Source: Vibrio xiamenensis
GTDB taxonomy: Bacteria > Pseudomonadota > Gammaproteobacteria > Enterobacterales > Vibrionaceae
Length of the DNA stretch: 64,000 nucleotides
Assembly (NCBI RefSeq): GCF_900100015.1
Contig: NZ_FNDD01000033.1
Coordinates: 1 to 64,000, forward strand
Reading direction: 5' to 3'
Of this stretch, positions 35,056 to 43,726 are shown piece after piece. Position 1 is the stretch's first letter, and each line of letters begins with the position of its first letter. The notes below the pieces were generated by a model, which was given only the letters and a program-made list of their open reading frames with translations, did not search any database and was not told the DNA's origin. A program made the position numbers and the translations under genes.

Positions 35056-36117
35056 ATGTTCAAAACACTTGTTAAAGTGAGTGCGCAACCACTTGCGACG
35101 GCTAACTCAGCAAAAAATATCTCAGCAACACACCTTTTTTTTAAACACTCTACATTGTTAACTAAGTCACTGCTGACACTCACCGCACTCGTCAGCAGCG
35201 CCAGTTTTGCCGCCACTCGCTGGGACATGGCAACCCCTTACGTCGACGCCACCCATCATACCCAAAACGTGATTCAATTCGCTAAAGACGTAAAACAAGC
35301 CACCAAGGGTGAGCTGGAAATCGTCGTTCACTCTGGCGCATCACTAATTAAACATACCGAAATTGCACGTGCGGTCCGCACTCAACAAGTGACGATTGGC
35401 GAAGTGTTTATCGGTATTTTGGGTAACAGCGATCCGATCTATAAGCTGGATAATATTCCCTTTCTTGCCACTAACTTTGAGCAAGCCAAAGCCCTGTACG
35501 CCGCCTCCAAATCAACGCTGGAAAAGAAACTCGATAAAGATGGTATGATGCTGCTTTACTCTGTGCCTTGGCCACCACAAGGCATTTACAGCAAGGCGCC
35601 AATCAAAACTATCGACGACTTGAAAGGCGGCAAAATGCGCGCCTACAGCCCAACCTTGTCTCGCCTGTCAGTACTGCTTGGCGCCACACCAACCACAGTA
35701 CAAACCGTTGAAATTCCTCAGGCTTTCTCAACTGGTATCATAGATATGATGATCACCTCGCCAACCACTGGCGTGAGCAGCCAAGCGTGGGATTACCTCT
35801 CTAACTACACCGATGTTCAGGCGTGGATTCCGAAGAACATGGTTATCGTCAATAAGCGCGCATTTAAACGCCTGCCAAAAGAAGTGCAAGGTGAGCTACT
35901 TGCGATGGCAGATAAAGCCGAAAAACGCGGTTGGGAAATGGCCGAAAAAGAGACGGTTGAAAAAACCAAAGCGCTCTCAGATAACGGCATCACAGTCGCT
36001 AAACCAAGTGCTGAGCTGATGTCGTCACTAAAAAAAGTCGGCGATGTGATGGCCAAAGAGTGGGCTGACGAAGCCGGCGCTGAAGGTAAAGCGGTACTCG
36101 ACGCTTACCATCCTTAA
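35056..36117 (+). CDS. TRAP transporter solute-binding protein, likely for pyroglutamate
   Basis: The 353-residue DctP-type periplasmic receptor has an unusually long N-terminal region before the signal-peptide core (STLLTKSLLTLTALVSSASFA); cleavage is expected before ATRWDMA. The DctP signature IKTIDDLKGGKMRAYSP near residue 180 holds the ligand Arg. Some Bordetella DctP receptors are known to bind pyroglutamate. With pxpABC divergent from it, that ligand is likely here, but it is inferred from context. A start nearer the signal core is possible. Confidence 0.9.
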   Translation: MFKTLVKVSAQPLATANSAKNISATHLFFKHSTLLTKSLLTLTALVSSASFAATRWDMATPYVDATHHTQNVIQFAKDVKQATKGELEIVVHSGASLIKHTEIARAVRTQQVTIGEVFIGILGNSDPIYKLDNIPFLATNFEQAKALYAASKSTLEKKLDKDGMMLLYSVPWPPQGIYSKAPIKTIDDLKGGKMRAYSPTLSRLSVLLGATPTTVQTVEIPQAFSTGIIDMMITSPTTGVSSQAWDYLSNYTDVQAWIPKNMVIVNKRAFKRLPKEVQGELLAMADKAEKRGWEMAEKETVEKTKALSDNGITVAKPSAELMSSLKKVGDVMAKEWADEAGAEGKAVLDAYHP

Positions 36118-36179
36118 ACTCGGGTTATAGCAAGCTTTTTAACTCGATTTCATAGGCAGTAGGCGTTTAGGGGGTAGCG

Positions 36180-36722
36180 ATGCGTCGCGGATTGAATACG
36201 CTTTATCTTGGCTCTGGTGTGCTATCTGGATTTTGTATCGTCCTGATATGCCTAGTTATTCTCACTCGAGTGGTCGGACGCTGGTTTGGCGTGGTGATCC
36301 CATCAAGTGATGATCTGGCCGGTTATTTACTCGCATCGGCCAGCTTTCTAGCGCTCGCCTATGCATTTCAAAGCGGCGCGCACATTCGCGTTAGCCTGTT
36401 TACCTCACGCCTACCCCAACGCAGCTTGCTGTGGGTAGAGCGTGCGGTGCTAACCCTTGCCGCGCTGTTTGTCAGTTTTCTTGCTTACCACCTTGGCAAC
36501 ATGGTGTGGGAATCTTGGGAGTTTGAAGAAGTCACTTCCGGCTACATTCCGATGCCGCTTTGGGCAGTGCAACTGCCAATGGCAGTCGGGGCTGCCATTT
36601 TTGCCCTGTCGGTTATCGACAGTGCGCTGTGTAACTGGTTATTTGGCACTCTGATTGCCAAATCAGAAGAAGAACAACTGGCAGAATCGAGCCACATTGA
36701 ATTGGGTGACGCTGATGAATGA
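36180..36722 (+). CDS. TRAP transporter small permease (DctQ)
   Basis: The 180-residue protein has four membrane segments and the family-like LTRVVGRWFGVVIPSSDDLAGY segment near residues 23-44. The stop overlaps the dctM start by eight bases. It forms the membrane unit with the DctM that follows. Confidence 0.88.
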   Translation: MRRGLNTLYLGSGVLSGFCIVLICLVILTRVVGRWFGVVIPSSDDLAGYLLASASFLALAYAFQSGAHIRVSLFTSRLPQRSLLWVERAVLTLAALFVSFLAYHLGNMVWESWEFEEVTSGYIPMPLWAVQLPMAVGAAIFALSVIDSALCNWLFGTLIAKSEEEQLAESSHIELGDADE

Positions 36723-38019
36723 ATTATGGATCGGCAGCGTTTTATTAGTGGTGCTATTTACGCTGCTCGCAAGTGGCACGTGGGTCGCACTATCACTGGT
36801 ATCGGTCGCCGCGGTGGGCATGTTACTGATTGGCAATGACGCCTTTGGCCTAATTTACGCCACCACCACCTGGGGTGCAGTGTCTGATTGGTCTTTGGCC
36901 GCGCTACCACTGTTTATATGGATGGGCGAGATTCTGTTTCGCTCACGGCTTTCCGATGACTTATTTGAAGGCCTCACGCCGTGGCTAAGCCGCATTCCTG
37001 GCGCCCTGTTTCACGTTAATATTTTAAGCTGCGGCATCTTTGCCGCTGTGTCTGGTTCGTCAGCGGCGACCGCAGCGACCATAGGCAAAATGACCCTGCC
37101 GGAGCTAAAACGCAAAGGTTACGATGACCATATGGCAATCGGCACACTGGCGGGCTCAGGCACGCTGGGGCTACTTATCCCACCTTCAATCATTTTAATT
37201 GTTTACGGCGTGTCGGCAGAAGTATCGATTGGCCGCCTGTTTATCGCCGGCGCATTGCCCGGCTTAATGCTGGTACTAATGTTTATTGGCTACACGGTGT
37301 TTTGGTCGCTGAAAAACCATCAGCGCATGCCCATTGATGATACTCACTACACTCGCGCGCAAAAATTTGCGGGCATCATTAAGCTGGTGCCCGTCGCCTG
37401 TTTAGTGACGTTTGTTTTAGGCTCGATCTATGCGGGTATTACCACCCCAACCGAAGCCGCTTCATTTGGCGTGTTAGGCTCGCTGGTATTAGCCGCCAGC
37501 AGTCGCACATTAAGCTGGCAAACCTTCAAAGACAGCCTCATGGGCGCAGTAAAGACATCATGCATGATCATCTTTATTCTCGCTGGCGCGGCTTTTCTTA
37601 CCGTGGCGATGGGCTTTATCGGCTTGCCACGCCTGCTGGCAGAACAAATAGCGCTGCTTAACCTTTCGCCCTATATGCTGCTACTGTGCTTAACCATACT
37701 GTTTGTGATTTTAGGCTGCTTTTTGGATGGCATTTCGGTGGTGGTACTGACCACTTCCGTGGTGCTGCCGATGGTGACACAAGCGGGCATTAACCCACTG
37801 TGGTTTGGTATTTACATCGTACTGGTGGTTGAGATGTCACAAATTACCCCACCGGTTGGGTTTAATTTGTTTGTGATTCAAAGTTTAACCGGTAAAAATA
37901 TCCTCTACGTGGCCAAAGCGGCGTTGCCGTTTTTCTTTTTGCTGATGGCCGCGGTGGCGATCATTACCGTATTTCCGCAAATCGTCACTTGGCTGCCAAT
38001 GACCATGACTCAAGGATAA
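36715..38019 (+). CDS. TRAP transporter large permease (DctM)
   Basis: The 434-residue DctM protein shows WSLAALPLFIWMGEILFRS, SGSSAATAATIGKMTLPEL and GTLGLLIPPSIILIVYGVSAE, typical of the family. I set the start at the ATG at 36715 overlapping the dctQ end; an upstream start at 36655 would run through dctQ codons in another frame. It is followed three bases later by the regulator gene, so all four are one operon. Confidence 0.92.
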   Translation: MNELWIGSVLLVVLFTLLASGTWVALSLVSVAAVGMLLIGNDAFGLIYATTTWGAVSDWSLAALPLFIWMGEILFRSRLSDDLFEGLTPWLSRIPGALFHVNILSCGIFAAVSGSSAATAATIGKMTLPELKRKGYDDHMAIGTLAGSGTLGLLIPPSIILIVYGVSAEVSIGRLFIAGALPGLMLVLMFIGYTVFWSLKNHQRMPIDDTHYTRAQKFAGIIKLVPVACLVTFVLGSIYAGITTPTEAASFGVLGSLVLAASSRTLSWQTFKDSLMGAVKTSCMIIFILAGAAFLTVAMGFIGLPRLLAEQIALLNLSPYMLLLCLTILFVILGCFLDGISVVVLTTSVVLPMVTQAGINPLWFGIYIVLVVEMSQITPPVGFNLFVIQSLTGKNILYVAKAALPFFFLLMAAVAIITVFPQIVTWLPMTMTQG

Positions 38020-38022
38020 CTC

Positions 38023-38547
38023 ATGAGCGACGAACCAACGCCTTCTCAACACATGCCGATCGTGTCTTCTTCCCACCTTGCCAGCGAAGATGCGATGGCG
38101 CTGAGCGAATTTGAATATGCGCTGACTATGATGAACAACGCGTTCCAACGCTGGATGCAGTCGTGCAGTTCCACTTCGGGTATGCCAGAGCTCAGCCCAC
38201 TCGACATTCTGGTGGTGCACAACATCTATCATCGCAATCGCCCAAAACGTATCGCCGATGTGGCTTTTACTCTCAACATTGACGATTTGCACACCGTCTC
38301 GTACTCGGTGCGAAAATTAGCCAAATTTGAATTGGTTGAAGGAACGCGCCAAGGCAAAGACACCTTTTACGGTGTAACCGATAAGGGCGCGGAGTTTTGT
38401 AACCAGTACCGCGATGTGCGCGAGCAATGTTTGGTCGATGCCCTCAAACGGATGAATCTTAACGATCAACTTGGCGAAGTCGCCACCATGATGCGCACCC
38501 TATCTGGGTTTTATGATCAAGCATCACGCGCAGTGCGCTCACTGTAG
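38023..38547 (+). CDS. winged-helix (MarR-like) regulator of the TRAP operon
   Basis: The 174-residue protein has a central winged helix (LSPLDILVVHNIYHRNRPKRIADVA through TVSYSVRKLAKFELVEG, about residues 57-110) after a variable N terminus. It is the last gene of the dctPQM operon, three bases after dctM. Genes of this type commonly accompany TRAP operons and are likely local regulators. The inverted repeats at 34847-34902 are candidate targets. Confidence 0.82.
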   Translation: MSDEPTPSQHMPIVSSSHLASEDAMALSEFEYALTMMNNAFQRWMQSCSSTSGMPELSPLDILVVHNIYHRNRPKRIADVAFTLNIDDLHTVSYSVRKLAKFELVEGTRQGKDTFYGVTDKGAEFCNQYRDVREQCLVDALKRMNLNDQLGEVATMMRTLSGFYDQASRAVRSL

Positions 38548-38606
38548 TTTCGCAGTCATATCCAATTATGCATCGAGCCGCCTAAGCGCCGCTACGCATT
38601 CACACT

Positions 38607-38655
38607 AAAAAGCCGCGCGCCGATCTCTTTTCGGCCATCTGCACGCGGCTTTTTT
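38607..38655. terminator. bidirectional terminator
   Basis: AAAAAGCCGCG and CGCGGCTTTTTT pair around a long loop that can fold further. It lies between the convergent regulator (plus) and AEC carrier (minus) genes and has U-runs for both directions. Confidence 0.88.
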
Positions 38656-38660
38656 CTTGA

Positions 38661-39545
38661 TTACACAATCACAAACACTTTGATAATAACCAGCGCGATG
38701 AGCGCCGTTGGCAGGGTAAGAAATGTCAGCCCCGCTACCTCGTTGACTGGGCCGTTGTAGCGGGTCGCGAAAATATAATTCAGCACCGCCACTGGCATCG
38801 AGCTGGCAATCAACAAATTCGCCGTATGCAGCGGCGACAAACCAAACAAGCTCGCGGCCATCCACGCCATCAACAGCCCCATACCTGGGCGATAGAAAGC
38901 CAAAAACAGCAGTTGTCCCCAACGGGTATCATGCACGCGCATATGCGCTAAAGAACGACCCAGCATCAAAAGCATAATCGGCACCGTGATACTGCCAAGC
39001 AAATCAAACACCCGCAGCATGAAATCAGGAATGGGCACATTTAAGCCAAGCAGTAATCCACTCACAATCAACGCGATCACTGGCGGGTTGGCGACCAGTT
39101 TTTTCGGCGAATAACTGCCCGACATCAACCCAAGCCCAAGGGTAAAGTGACTGATTTCGATGATCGAAGAGATGATCACCGCGCCAGCAAGGCCTTGTTC
39201 ACCAAGCAGCGCATAAGCAATCGGAATCCCTAAGTTGCCCGTATTTGGGTTGACCAAAACCGGCAAATAGAAACGAATATCCAGCTTCATGATTTTAAGT
39301 AGCAACCAAGAAACCACCATCATGGCAACCAAAGTCGCGCTGCTGGCGAGAACCAGCTTGGTCATACCAAGAAAATCAATATGACTGCCAAGCATTGAGT
39401 GAAACAAAAGACACGGCATGCCGACGTTAACAATCAGTTTCGGTAAGTTGGGATCATCAAGATATTCGGTTCTGGCACTGAGCACCGCGCCAAGCAGAGC
39501 AATGATCATCACTGGCAAAATGGCCGCAATAAACGCCGTTAACAT
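38661..39545 (-). CDS. AEC family transporter (auxin efflux carrier-like)
   Basis: The 294-residue membrane protein has about ten segments. The internal repeat pattern of the AEC family is visible, for example LVNPNTGNLGIPIAYALLGEQGLAGAV and SLFGLSPLHTANLLIASSMPVAVLNYIFA. Bacterial members include malonate and malate carriers; the substrate here is unknown. I chose the ATG at 39545, where AAGGATA lies upstream; a longer frame to 39593 is unlikely. Confidence 0.87.
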   Translation of the reverse strand: MLTAFIAAILPVMIIALLGAVLSARTEYLDDPNLPKLIVNVGMPCLLFHSMLGSHIDFLGMTKLVLASSATLVAMMVVSWLLLKIMKLDIRFYLPVLVNPNTGNLGIPIAYALLGEQGLAGAVIISSIIEISHFTLGLGLMSGSYSPKKLVANPPVIALIVSGLLLGLNVPIPDFMLRVFDLLGSITVPIMLLMLGRSLAHMRVHDTRWGQLLFLAFYRPGMGLLMAWMAASLFGLSPLHTANLLIASSMPVAVLNYIFATRYNGPVNEVAGLTFLTLPTALIALVIIKVFVIV

Positions 39546-39756
39546 AGGTATCCTTACACTTGGCTTTCGCCGCACTAAAGCGCATGACACCAATCAAGTC
39601 GGCAGAAGCTTAAAAGCTCGCCCGTGTGAGAGTCACTGCGATTTAACGGCAGATATTGGGATTAAGAGCCTTAATTTACAGCGCTTTAGTAACCAGTACA
39701 AACCTCAATTAACGGATTATATGTTATATAAAATGGTCATCTTGATTGGTTTGCTC

Positions 39757-39786
39757 TTTACCGTCAGCGGCGATTTTTTATATACT
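39757..39786 (+). promoter_or_regulatory. candidate promoter of the ABC-F leader transcript
   Basis: A -10 box TATACT at 39781-39786 stands 18 bp after a TTTACC (39757-39762) that could serve as -35. Transcription from here would include the leader ORF at 39846. A small stem AAAACC / GGTTTT at 39805-39820 lies in the expected early leader. Confidence 0.4.
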
Positions 39787-39845
39787 CGCGTTATCGATTC
39801 ATCGAAAACCATGCGGTTTTCCCAATAAAAACAAGGAGGTCATCT

Positions 39846-39926
39846 ATGCTTATGTGGAATTCAATTCATCCACGTTTATTTGGTATTGAGGCTCGCTCAA
39901 GAGTTTGTTTTATCGCGCTGCGATAA
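39846..39926 (+). CDS. 26-residue leader peptide upstream of the ABC-F gene
   Basis: The frame begins MLMWNSIHPRLF and runs 26 codons to a TAA at 39924. Its ribosome binding site, AGGAGG six bases before the ATG, is close to ideal, while the ABC-F gene itself has a poor one. Its end overlaps two hairpin elements. This layout (short strongly translated ORF, stems, then an ABC-F gene) matches known ribosome-mediated attenuators of antibiotic-resistance ABC-F genes. That it works so here is inferred. Confidence 0.7.
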   Translation: MLMWNSIHPRLFGIEARSRVCFIALR

Positions 39927-40015
39927 TTCTGGCTTGAGCGAAACGTCCATTTAAATCGCACAATCAGCGAGTTCCTTTTCCTCGAGCTCAAAGAATTATT
40001 GTCAGCAACTGACAA
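39894..40015 (+). promoter_or_regulatory. attenuator-like hairpins before the ABC-F gene
   Basis: Three stems are visible. An 8-bp outer stem CGCTCAAG (39894-39901) with CTTGAGCG (39933-39940) encloses a 6-bp stem TATCGC / GCGATA (39911-39916 with 39920-39925) that contains the leader stop codon. A separate stem TTGTCAG / CTGACAA spans 39999-40015. A ribosome stalled early in the leader ORF would change which of these can form. Confidence 0.55.
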
Positions 40016-40048
40016 CAGTCGCGTACGCGCCAAATTCTTGAGTTTATT

Positions 40049-41806
40049 ATGAGTACTTTTTTAACCACCCAATCCTTGAGCTTTTCATCCCCTCAAACGT
40101 CTTTGTTTGAAGAGGTTAACTTAACCCTGAATCGCCACGATAAAATTGGCCTAATTGGTCATAACGGCTGCGGCAAAAGCACCTTGCTAAAAATCCTCAG
40201 TCAGCAGTTAGACGGCTATCACGGCCAAATCGCTATCGCTCATCACTGTGTCGTCGGTTATGTCGAGCAACAATTGCCGCCAAGCGTTGCCAACGCCACT
40301 ACCCATCAGGCGCTTGCCGAACATCTTGATACCGAAGAGCATTGGCGCGTCGACGTTCTGCTTAGCGAACTGGGTTTCGCGCCGCAAAGCTGGCATCAGC
40401 AAGCTAAACACCTAAGCGGTGGTCAGCAAATGCGGTTATTGCTGGCGCGCGCCGTGATTCATCGCCCAGATGTGTTGCTGCTTGATGAGCCAAGTAACCA
40501 CCTTGATCTTCCTGCGCTGCTGTGGCTTGAGCACTATTTACGCACTTGGAAAGGCGCATTTGTGCTGGTGTCACATGATGAGCGTTTGTTAGATAACGTC
40601 ACCACCAGCAGTTGGATAGTGCAAGATAAACGCTTGCACCACTTCAACCTGCCTTGCTCTGCAGCGCGTCTCGCCCTTAGCGAACGTAATGAAGCCGACA
40701 GACTGCGTCATTACGCCGAGCAAAAGGAAATTGACCGCCTCGAGTCAAGCGCCAAGCGTCTCGCCACTTGGGGCAAGGTGTATGACAACGAAGATTTGGC
40801 GCGCAAAGCCAAAACCATACAAGCGCGTAAAGAGCGCCTCGAAGAACAACAAACCAAACTGGCGCAAGCTGCGCCTTGGTGTTTGAGCTTGCAAGGTGAG
40901 TCACTGCCGGCAAACCGCTTACTCGATATCGAGCAGCTTGATGTCACGCCGCCATCCAGCGACCAAATACTGTTTAGCATGGCGTTAAAGCAAATCAAAA
41001 GCGGCGATCGTATCGCTCTTATTGGTGCCAATGGTCAAGGCAAATCGAGCCTGCTTAAGCGGTTGTTTAGCGCGTATCAAGAAGCCGCTCAACATTCGTC
41101 AATCCTCGACCAAACGGTATTTGGGAAAATAGCGTTTCATCCCAAATGCACACTTGGTTATTACGACCAATCACTTGAGCAGGTGGACGATAAGTTAAAC
41201 CTTAGCGATGCACTTATGCCGTTTTGCGCGCTCAGTGATGACTTGCGTAAACAAGCGTTGATAAGCGCTGGATTTGAATATCAAAGACACAACCAGAAAG
41301 TTTCAGCGTTAAGCGGCGGCGAACGGGCTCGGCTGCTGTTTATCGGCTTAAGCCTTGCGCGCTATCACATGCTGTTTTTGGATGAACCCACTAACCATTT
41401 GGACATTGAAGGTAAGCAGCAGCTAATTGAAACCCTCAATGATTATCAAGGTGCAGCTCTGATTGTTAGCCATGACCGCAACGTCATTGAGCACGCTTGC
41501 AACCGTTTTTGGCTGATTCAAAATCAAACGCTATCCGAGTATTTGGACATAGCGCAGGTCTATCAACAGCTCGATGAGAATCACGATGCGTCTCAAGGCC
41601 AAATGGATACTTCGCTTTGCCCTTCCCTTTTAGAAATGGGTAAAGTCGATGATGGCGAATGTAACCAAGACGCATTACTCGAGCGCTTAATTGAACTTGA
41701 GCAGCGCCTGAATGATGATTTGGCGCGCAAGCCCAAGCACCAAAAGCCGCAATTACAAGCGCAATGGCAACAAGAGATAATGAATATTAATCGAAAACTT
41801 AGCTAA
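40049..41806 (+). CDS. ABC-F family ATPase (ribosome-protection type)
   Basis: The 585-residue protein has two ATPase domains without membrane segments. The first has Walker A GHNGCGKST (residues 37-45), signature LSGGQQ and LLLDEPSNHLDLPAL. The second has GANGQGKSS, LSGGERARL and FLDEPTNHLDIEGK. They are joined by a charged alpha-helical linker (about 200-290) of the kind that reaches toward the ribosomal P site. ABC-F proteins act on the ribosome, either to relieve stalling or to displace antibiotics. The leader peptide upstream favours a drug-inducible resistance role over a housekeeping one; the target drug cannot be told. The ribosome binding site is weak (TTGAG). Confidence 0.9.
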   Translation: MSTFLTTQSLSFSSPQTSLFEEVNLTLNRHDKIGLIGHNGCGKSTLLKILSQQLDGYHGQIAIAHHCVVGYVEQQLPPSVANATTHQALAEHLDTEEHWRVDVLLSELGFAPQSWHQQAKHLSGGQQMRLLLARAVIHRPDVLLLDEPSNHLDLPALLWLEHYLRTWKGAFVLVSHDERLLDNVTTSSWIVQDKRLHHFNLPCSAARLALSERNEADRLRHYAEQKEIDRLESSAKRLATWGKVYDNEDLARKAKTIQARKERLEEQQTKLAQAAPWCLSLQGESLPANRLLDIEQLDVTPPSSDQILFSMALKQIKSGDRIALIGANGQGKSSLLKRLFSAYQEAAQHSSILDQTVFGKIAFHPKCTLGYYDQSLEQVDDKLNLSDALMPFCALSDDLRKQALISAGFEYQRHNQKVSALSGGERARLLFIGLSLARYHMLFLDEPTNHLDIEGKQQLIETLNDYQGAALIVSHDRNVIEHACNRFWLIQNQTLSEYLDIAQVYQQLDENHDASQGQMDTSLCPSLLEMGKVDDGECNQDALLERLIELEQRLNDDLARKPKHQKPQLQAQWQQEIMNINRKLS

Positions 41807-41837
41807 ATTTCGCTGAATGAAGAGGTGGCATAAAGCG

Positions 41838-41863
41838 CAGGGCTCGCCATGTAGCGAGCCCTG
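41838..41863 (+). terminator. terminator of the ABC-F gene
   Basis: A perfect 10-bp stem (CAGGGCTCGC / GCGAGCCCTG) with a six-base loop is followed by TTTG. It lies 31 bp after the stop codon. The convergent response regulator gene ends at 41892. Confidence 0.75.
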
Positions 41864-41891
41864 TTTGCACATTCATATTCCTTGTTGCTCT

Positions 41892-43541
41892 TCACACGAC
41901 CGCCTGCTCAAACTCTGCGATAGGAAATTTGGCACGCGCGGCTTGGTAAAGTGGCAAATAATTGAGATCGCGTAACTCTTTGACGCTATAGAGTTTCGTC
42001 ATCACTAAATGACACTGTTCAAGCTTGCTCGATACATCGTATTTGCCTTGATACCCAGCCGACATCTTGGCAATAAATTGCACAATGGAGAGACACAACT
42101 TCTTCGACGTCGGCGATAAATCATGTAATCCCAAATAATCATCAAGGCAGGCGTTCGTTTCGTTTTTAGTGATGACTTTGCCGCGACTGACTATCCTATT
42201 TTTCAACCCGGAGATAGCCTGCAGAGTGCGATGCAAATGCTGCTCAAGCGCGTTTAACATCAAGACTTGGCTACGAAAGATGCTCGCGTGCTGCTCTCGG
42301 TTAATCGCGCGGCGACACTGCGGAAGCAAGTATTTGACCTCATTGAAAAACGAAAAACGTTCTAATAAGAAGCACAGGTGAAACAAGTCATAAAAGTGGA
42401 AGTCTTGAATATTTGGCAGTGCGCGTTTCACTTTATCGATAGCCGAATGATAGTCATGGTTAATCATATCAATATGCGCCAAAATCAACTGGTATTGGTC
42501 GCCTAAGTTCTCATTCTTGCTCACTGAAAATAGAATGGTTTTTAAACATTCTAAATAATGATCAAACAGCTTTTTGTCACCATGATCGGTAAATTTGTAC
42601 AGAAAACAGCGTAAATAATTGATTTTGGTGTAATCACCGCCGCGAAAGGTATGAATATTTTTGTCGTAATAACGCTTGATATAACTTAGCGCATCATCGT
42701 ACGACTGAACTGCCAGCGATAAGTTAGCAATCACTAGGTCACGCTCTGCGCCTGCATCGAGCAGCATGGTCGACTTCTTGAGATGATCAATCGCTTGCGG
42801 CAACTGATTATCCAGCGCCGCAATATTGGACATTTCATCATGGTAATAAGGGTTGGCTTGCTTATCAGCAACGCTATCGAGTACCACCAGCGCTTTGTCC
42901 ATTTGATTGGTTTCAATCAAGGTATTGGCAAGCGAGGTTTTAATCCAGTCAAAATCATCCGCTTTCAGCAGGATTTCATATTCTGACCGAGCCAAATTGA
43001 ACTGCTTAAGCTGAATCAAACTTTGGGCTTTGTATTTGCGAATCAACTTAATGTATTTGCTGCCCTTGGCAATCAAAGCGTCACACGCCACTACCGCGCG
43101 TTTATAGTCTTGTTCAAACAAGTGTTGGTAGATGGGCAGCAATTCAGCTTTTTTGTTGGCCGCGGCTTGCAAGCGTTTAAGGAAAAAGCGCATGTTCAGT
43201 GGTTTCAGCAGATAATCATCGGGTTCACTATCGAGAATCGAACGCACGATTTTCGGATCGTTTTCGCCAGTCAAAAACATAAACACCGTATCGGCTTGCA
43301 GATAGCGATAATACTTTAACTCATCGAGAATTTGGTAACCGTTTAACTCAGAGTGAAAGTTGTAATCGCAGATAATCAAATCGTAATGTTTGCTTTTGCA
43401 AAGCCCAATCGCTTCTGAGGCTCGATAGGCAAGATCAACATGCTCTACACCATTCTTTTTCAGATGGGAGCTGATACTGCTGCACACCAGCCGTGAGTCA
43501 TCAGCCACCAACACAGTGTAATTTGCAAAATCGATCGTCAT
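41892..43541 (-). CDS. response regulator with helical-repeat (TPR-like) output region
   Basis: The 549-residue protein begins with a complete receiver domain: Asp14/Asp15, phospho-acceptor Asp59 in LIICDYNF, Thr91 and Lys113 in LKPLN. The remaining 420 residues show no DNA-binding or enzymatic domain but a run of TPR-like helical pairs (for example DYKRAVVACDALIAKG, QFNLARSEYEILLKAD and QMDKALVVLDSVADKQ between about 145 and 240). It probably acts by protein contacts. No histidine kinase lies nearby, so it is an orphan. GGAGGGG gives an excellent ribosome binding site. Similar proteins occur in Vibrio and Shewanella without known function. Confidence 0.87.
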   Translation of the reverse strand: MTIDFANYTVLVADDSRLVCSSISSHLKKNGVEHVDLAYRASEAIGLCKSKHYDLIICDYNFHSELNGYQILDELKYYRYLQADTVFMFLTGENDPKIVRSILDSEPDDYLLKPLNMRFFLKRLQAAANKKAELLPIYQHLFEQDYKRAVVACDALIAKGSKYIKLIRKYKAQSLIQLKQFNLARSEYEILLKADDFDWIKTSLANTLIETNQMDKALVVLDSVADKQANPYYHDEMSNIAALDNQLPQAIDHLKKSTMLLDAGAERDLVIANLSLAVQSYDDALSYIKRYYDKNIHTFRGGDYTKINYLRCFLYKFTDHGDKKLFDHYLECLKTILFSVSKNENLGDQYQLILAHIDMINHDYHSAIDKVKRALPNIQDFHFYDLFHLCFLLERFSFFNEVKYLLPQCRRAINREQHASIFRSQVLMLNALEQHLHRTLQAISGLKNRIVSRGKVITKNETNACLDDYLGLHDLSPTSKKLCLSIVQFIAKMSAGYQGKYDVSSKLEQCHLVMTKLYSVKELRDLNYLPLYQAARAKFPIAEFEQAVV

Positions 43542-43726
43542 TTTCCCCTCCGCTCAGCGCTCTCGCCGATATCCTAACTTCGATATCAAATCGACTAAGC
43601 AATAACAGAGGATTCCTACGTTAAACTCAGCATTGAGTTTCAATCCATTCAACCCGCCGCCACACAATACGGCTGACGGCTATCTAGTAACAGTTATGAA
43701 CTTTTGAATAATGGATGAATCGCGGC

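Noticed and set aside
39418..39828. 136-codon plus-strand frame between the AEC gene and the ABC-F leader
   Set aside because: It runs antisense through the 5' part of the AEC gene and across its promoter, has no ribosome binding site and no recognisable protein features.
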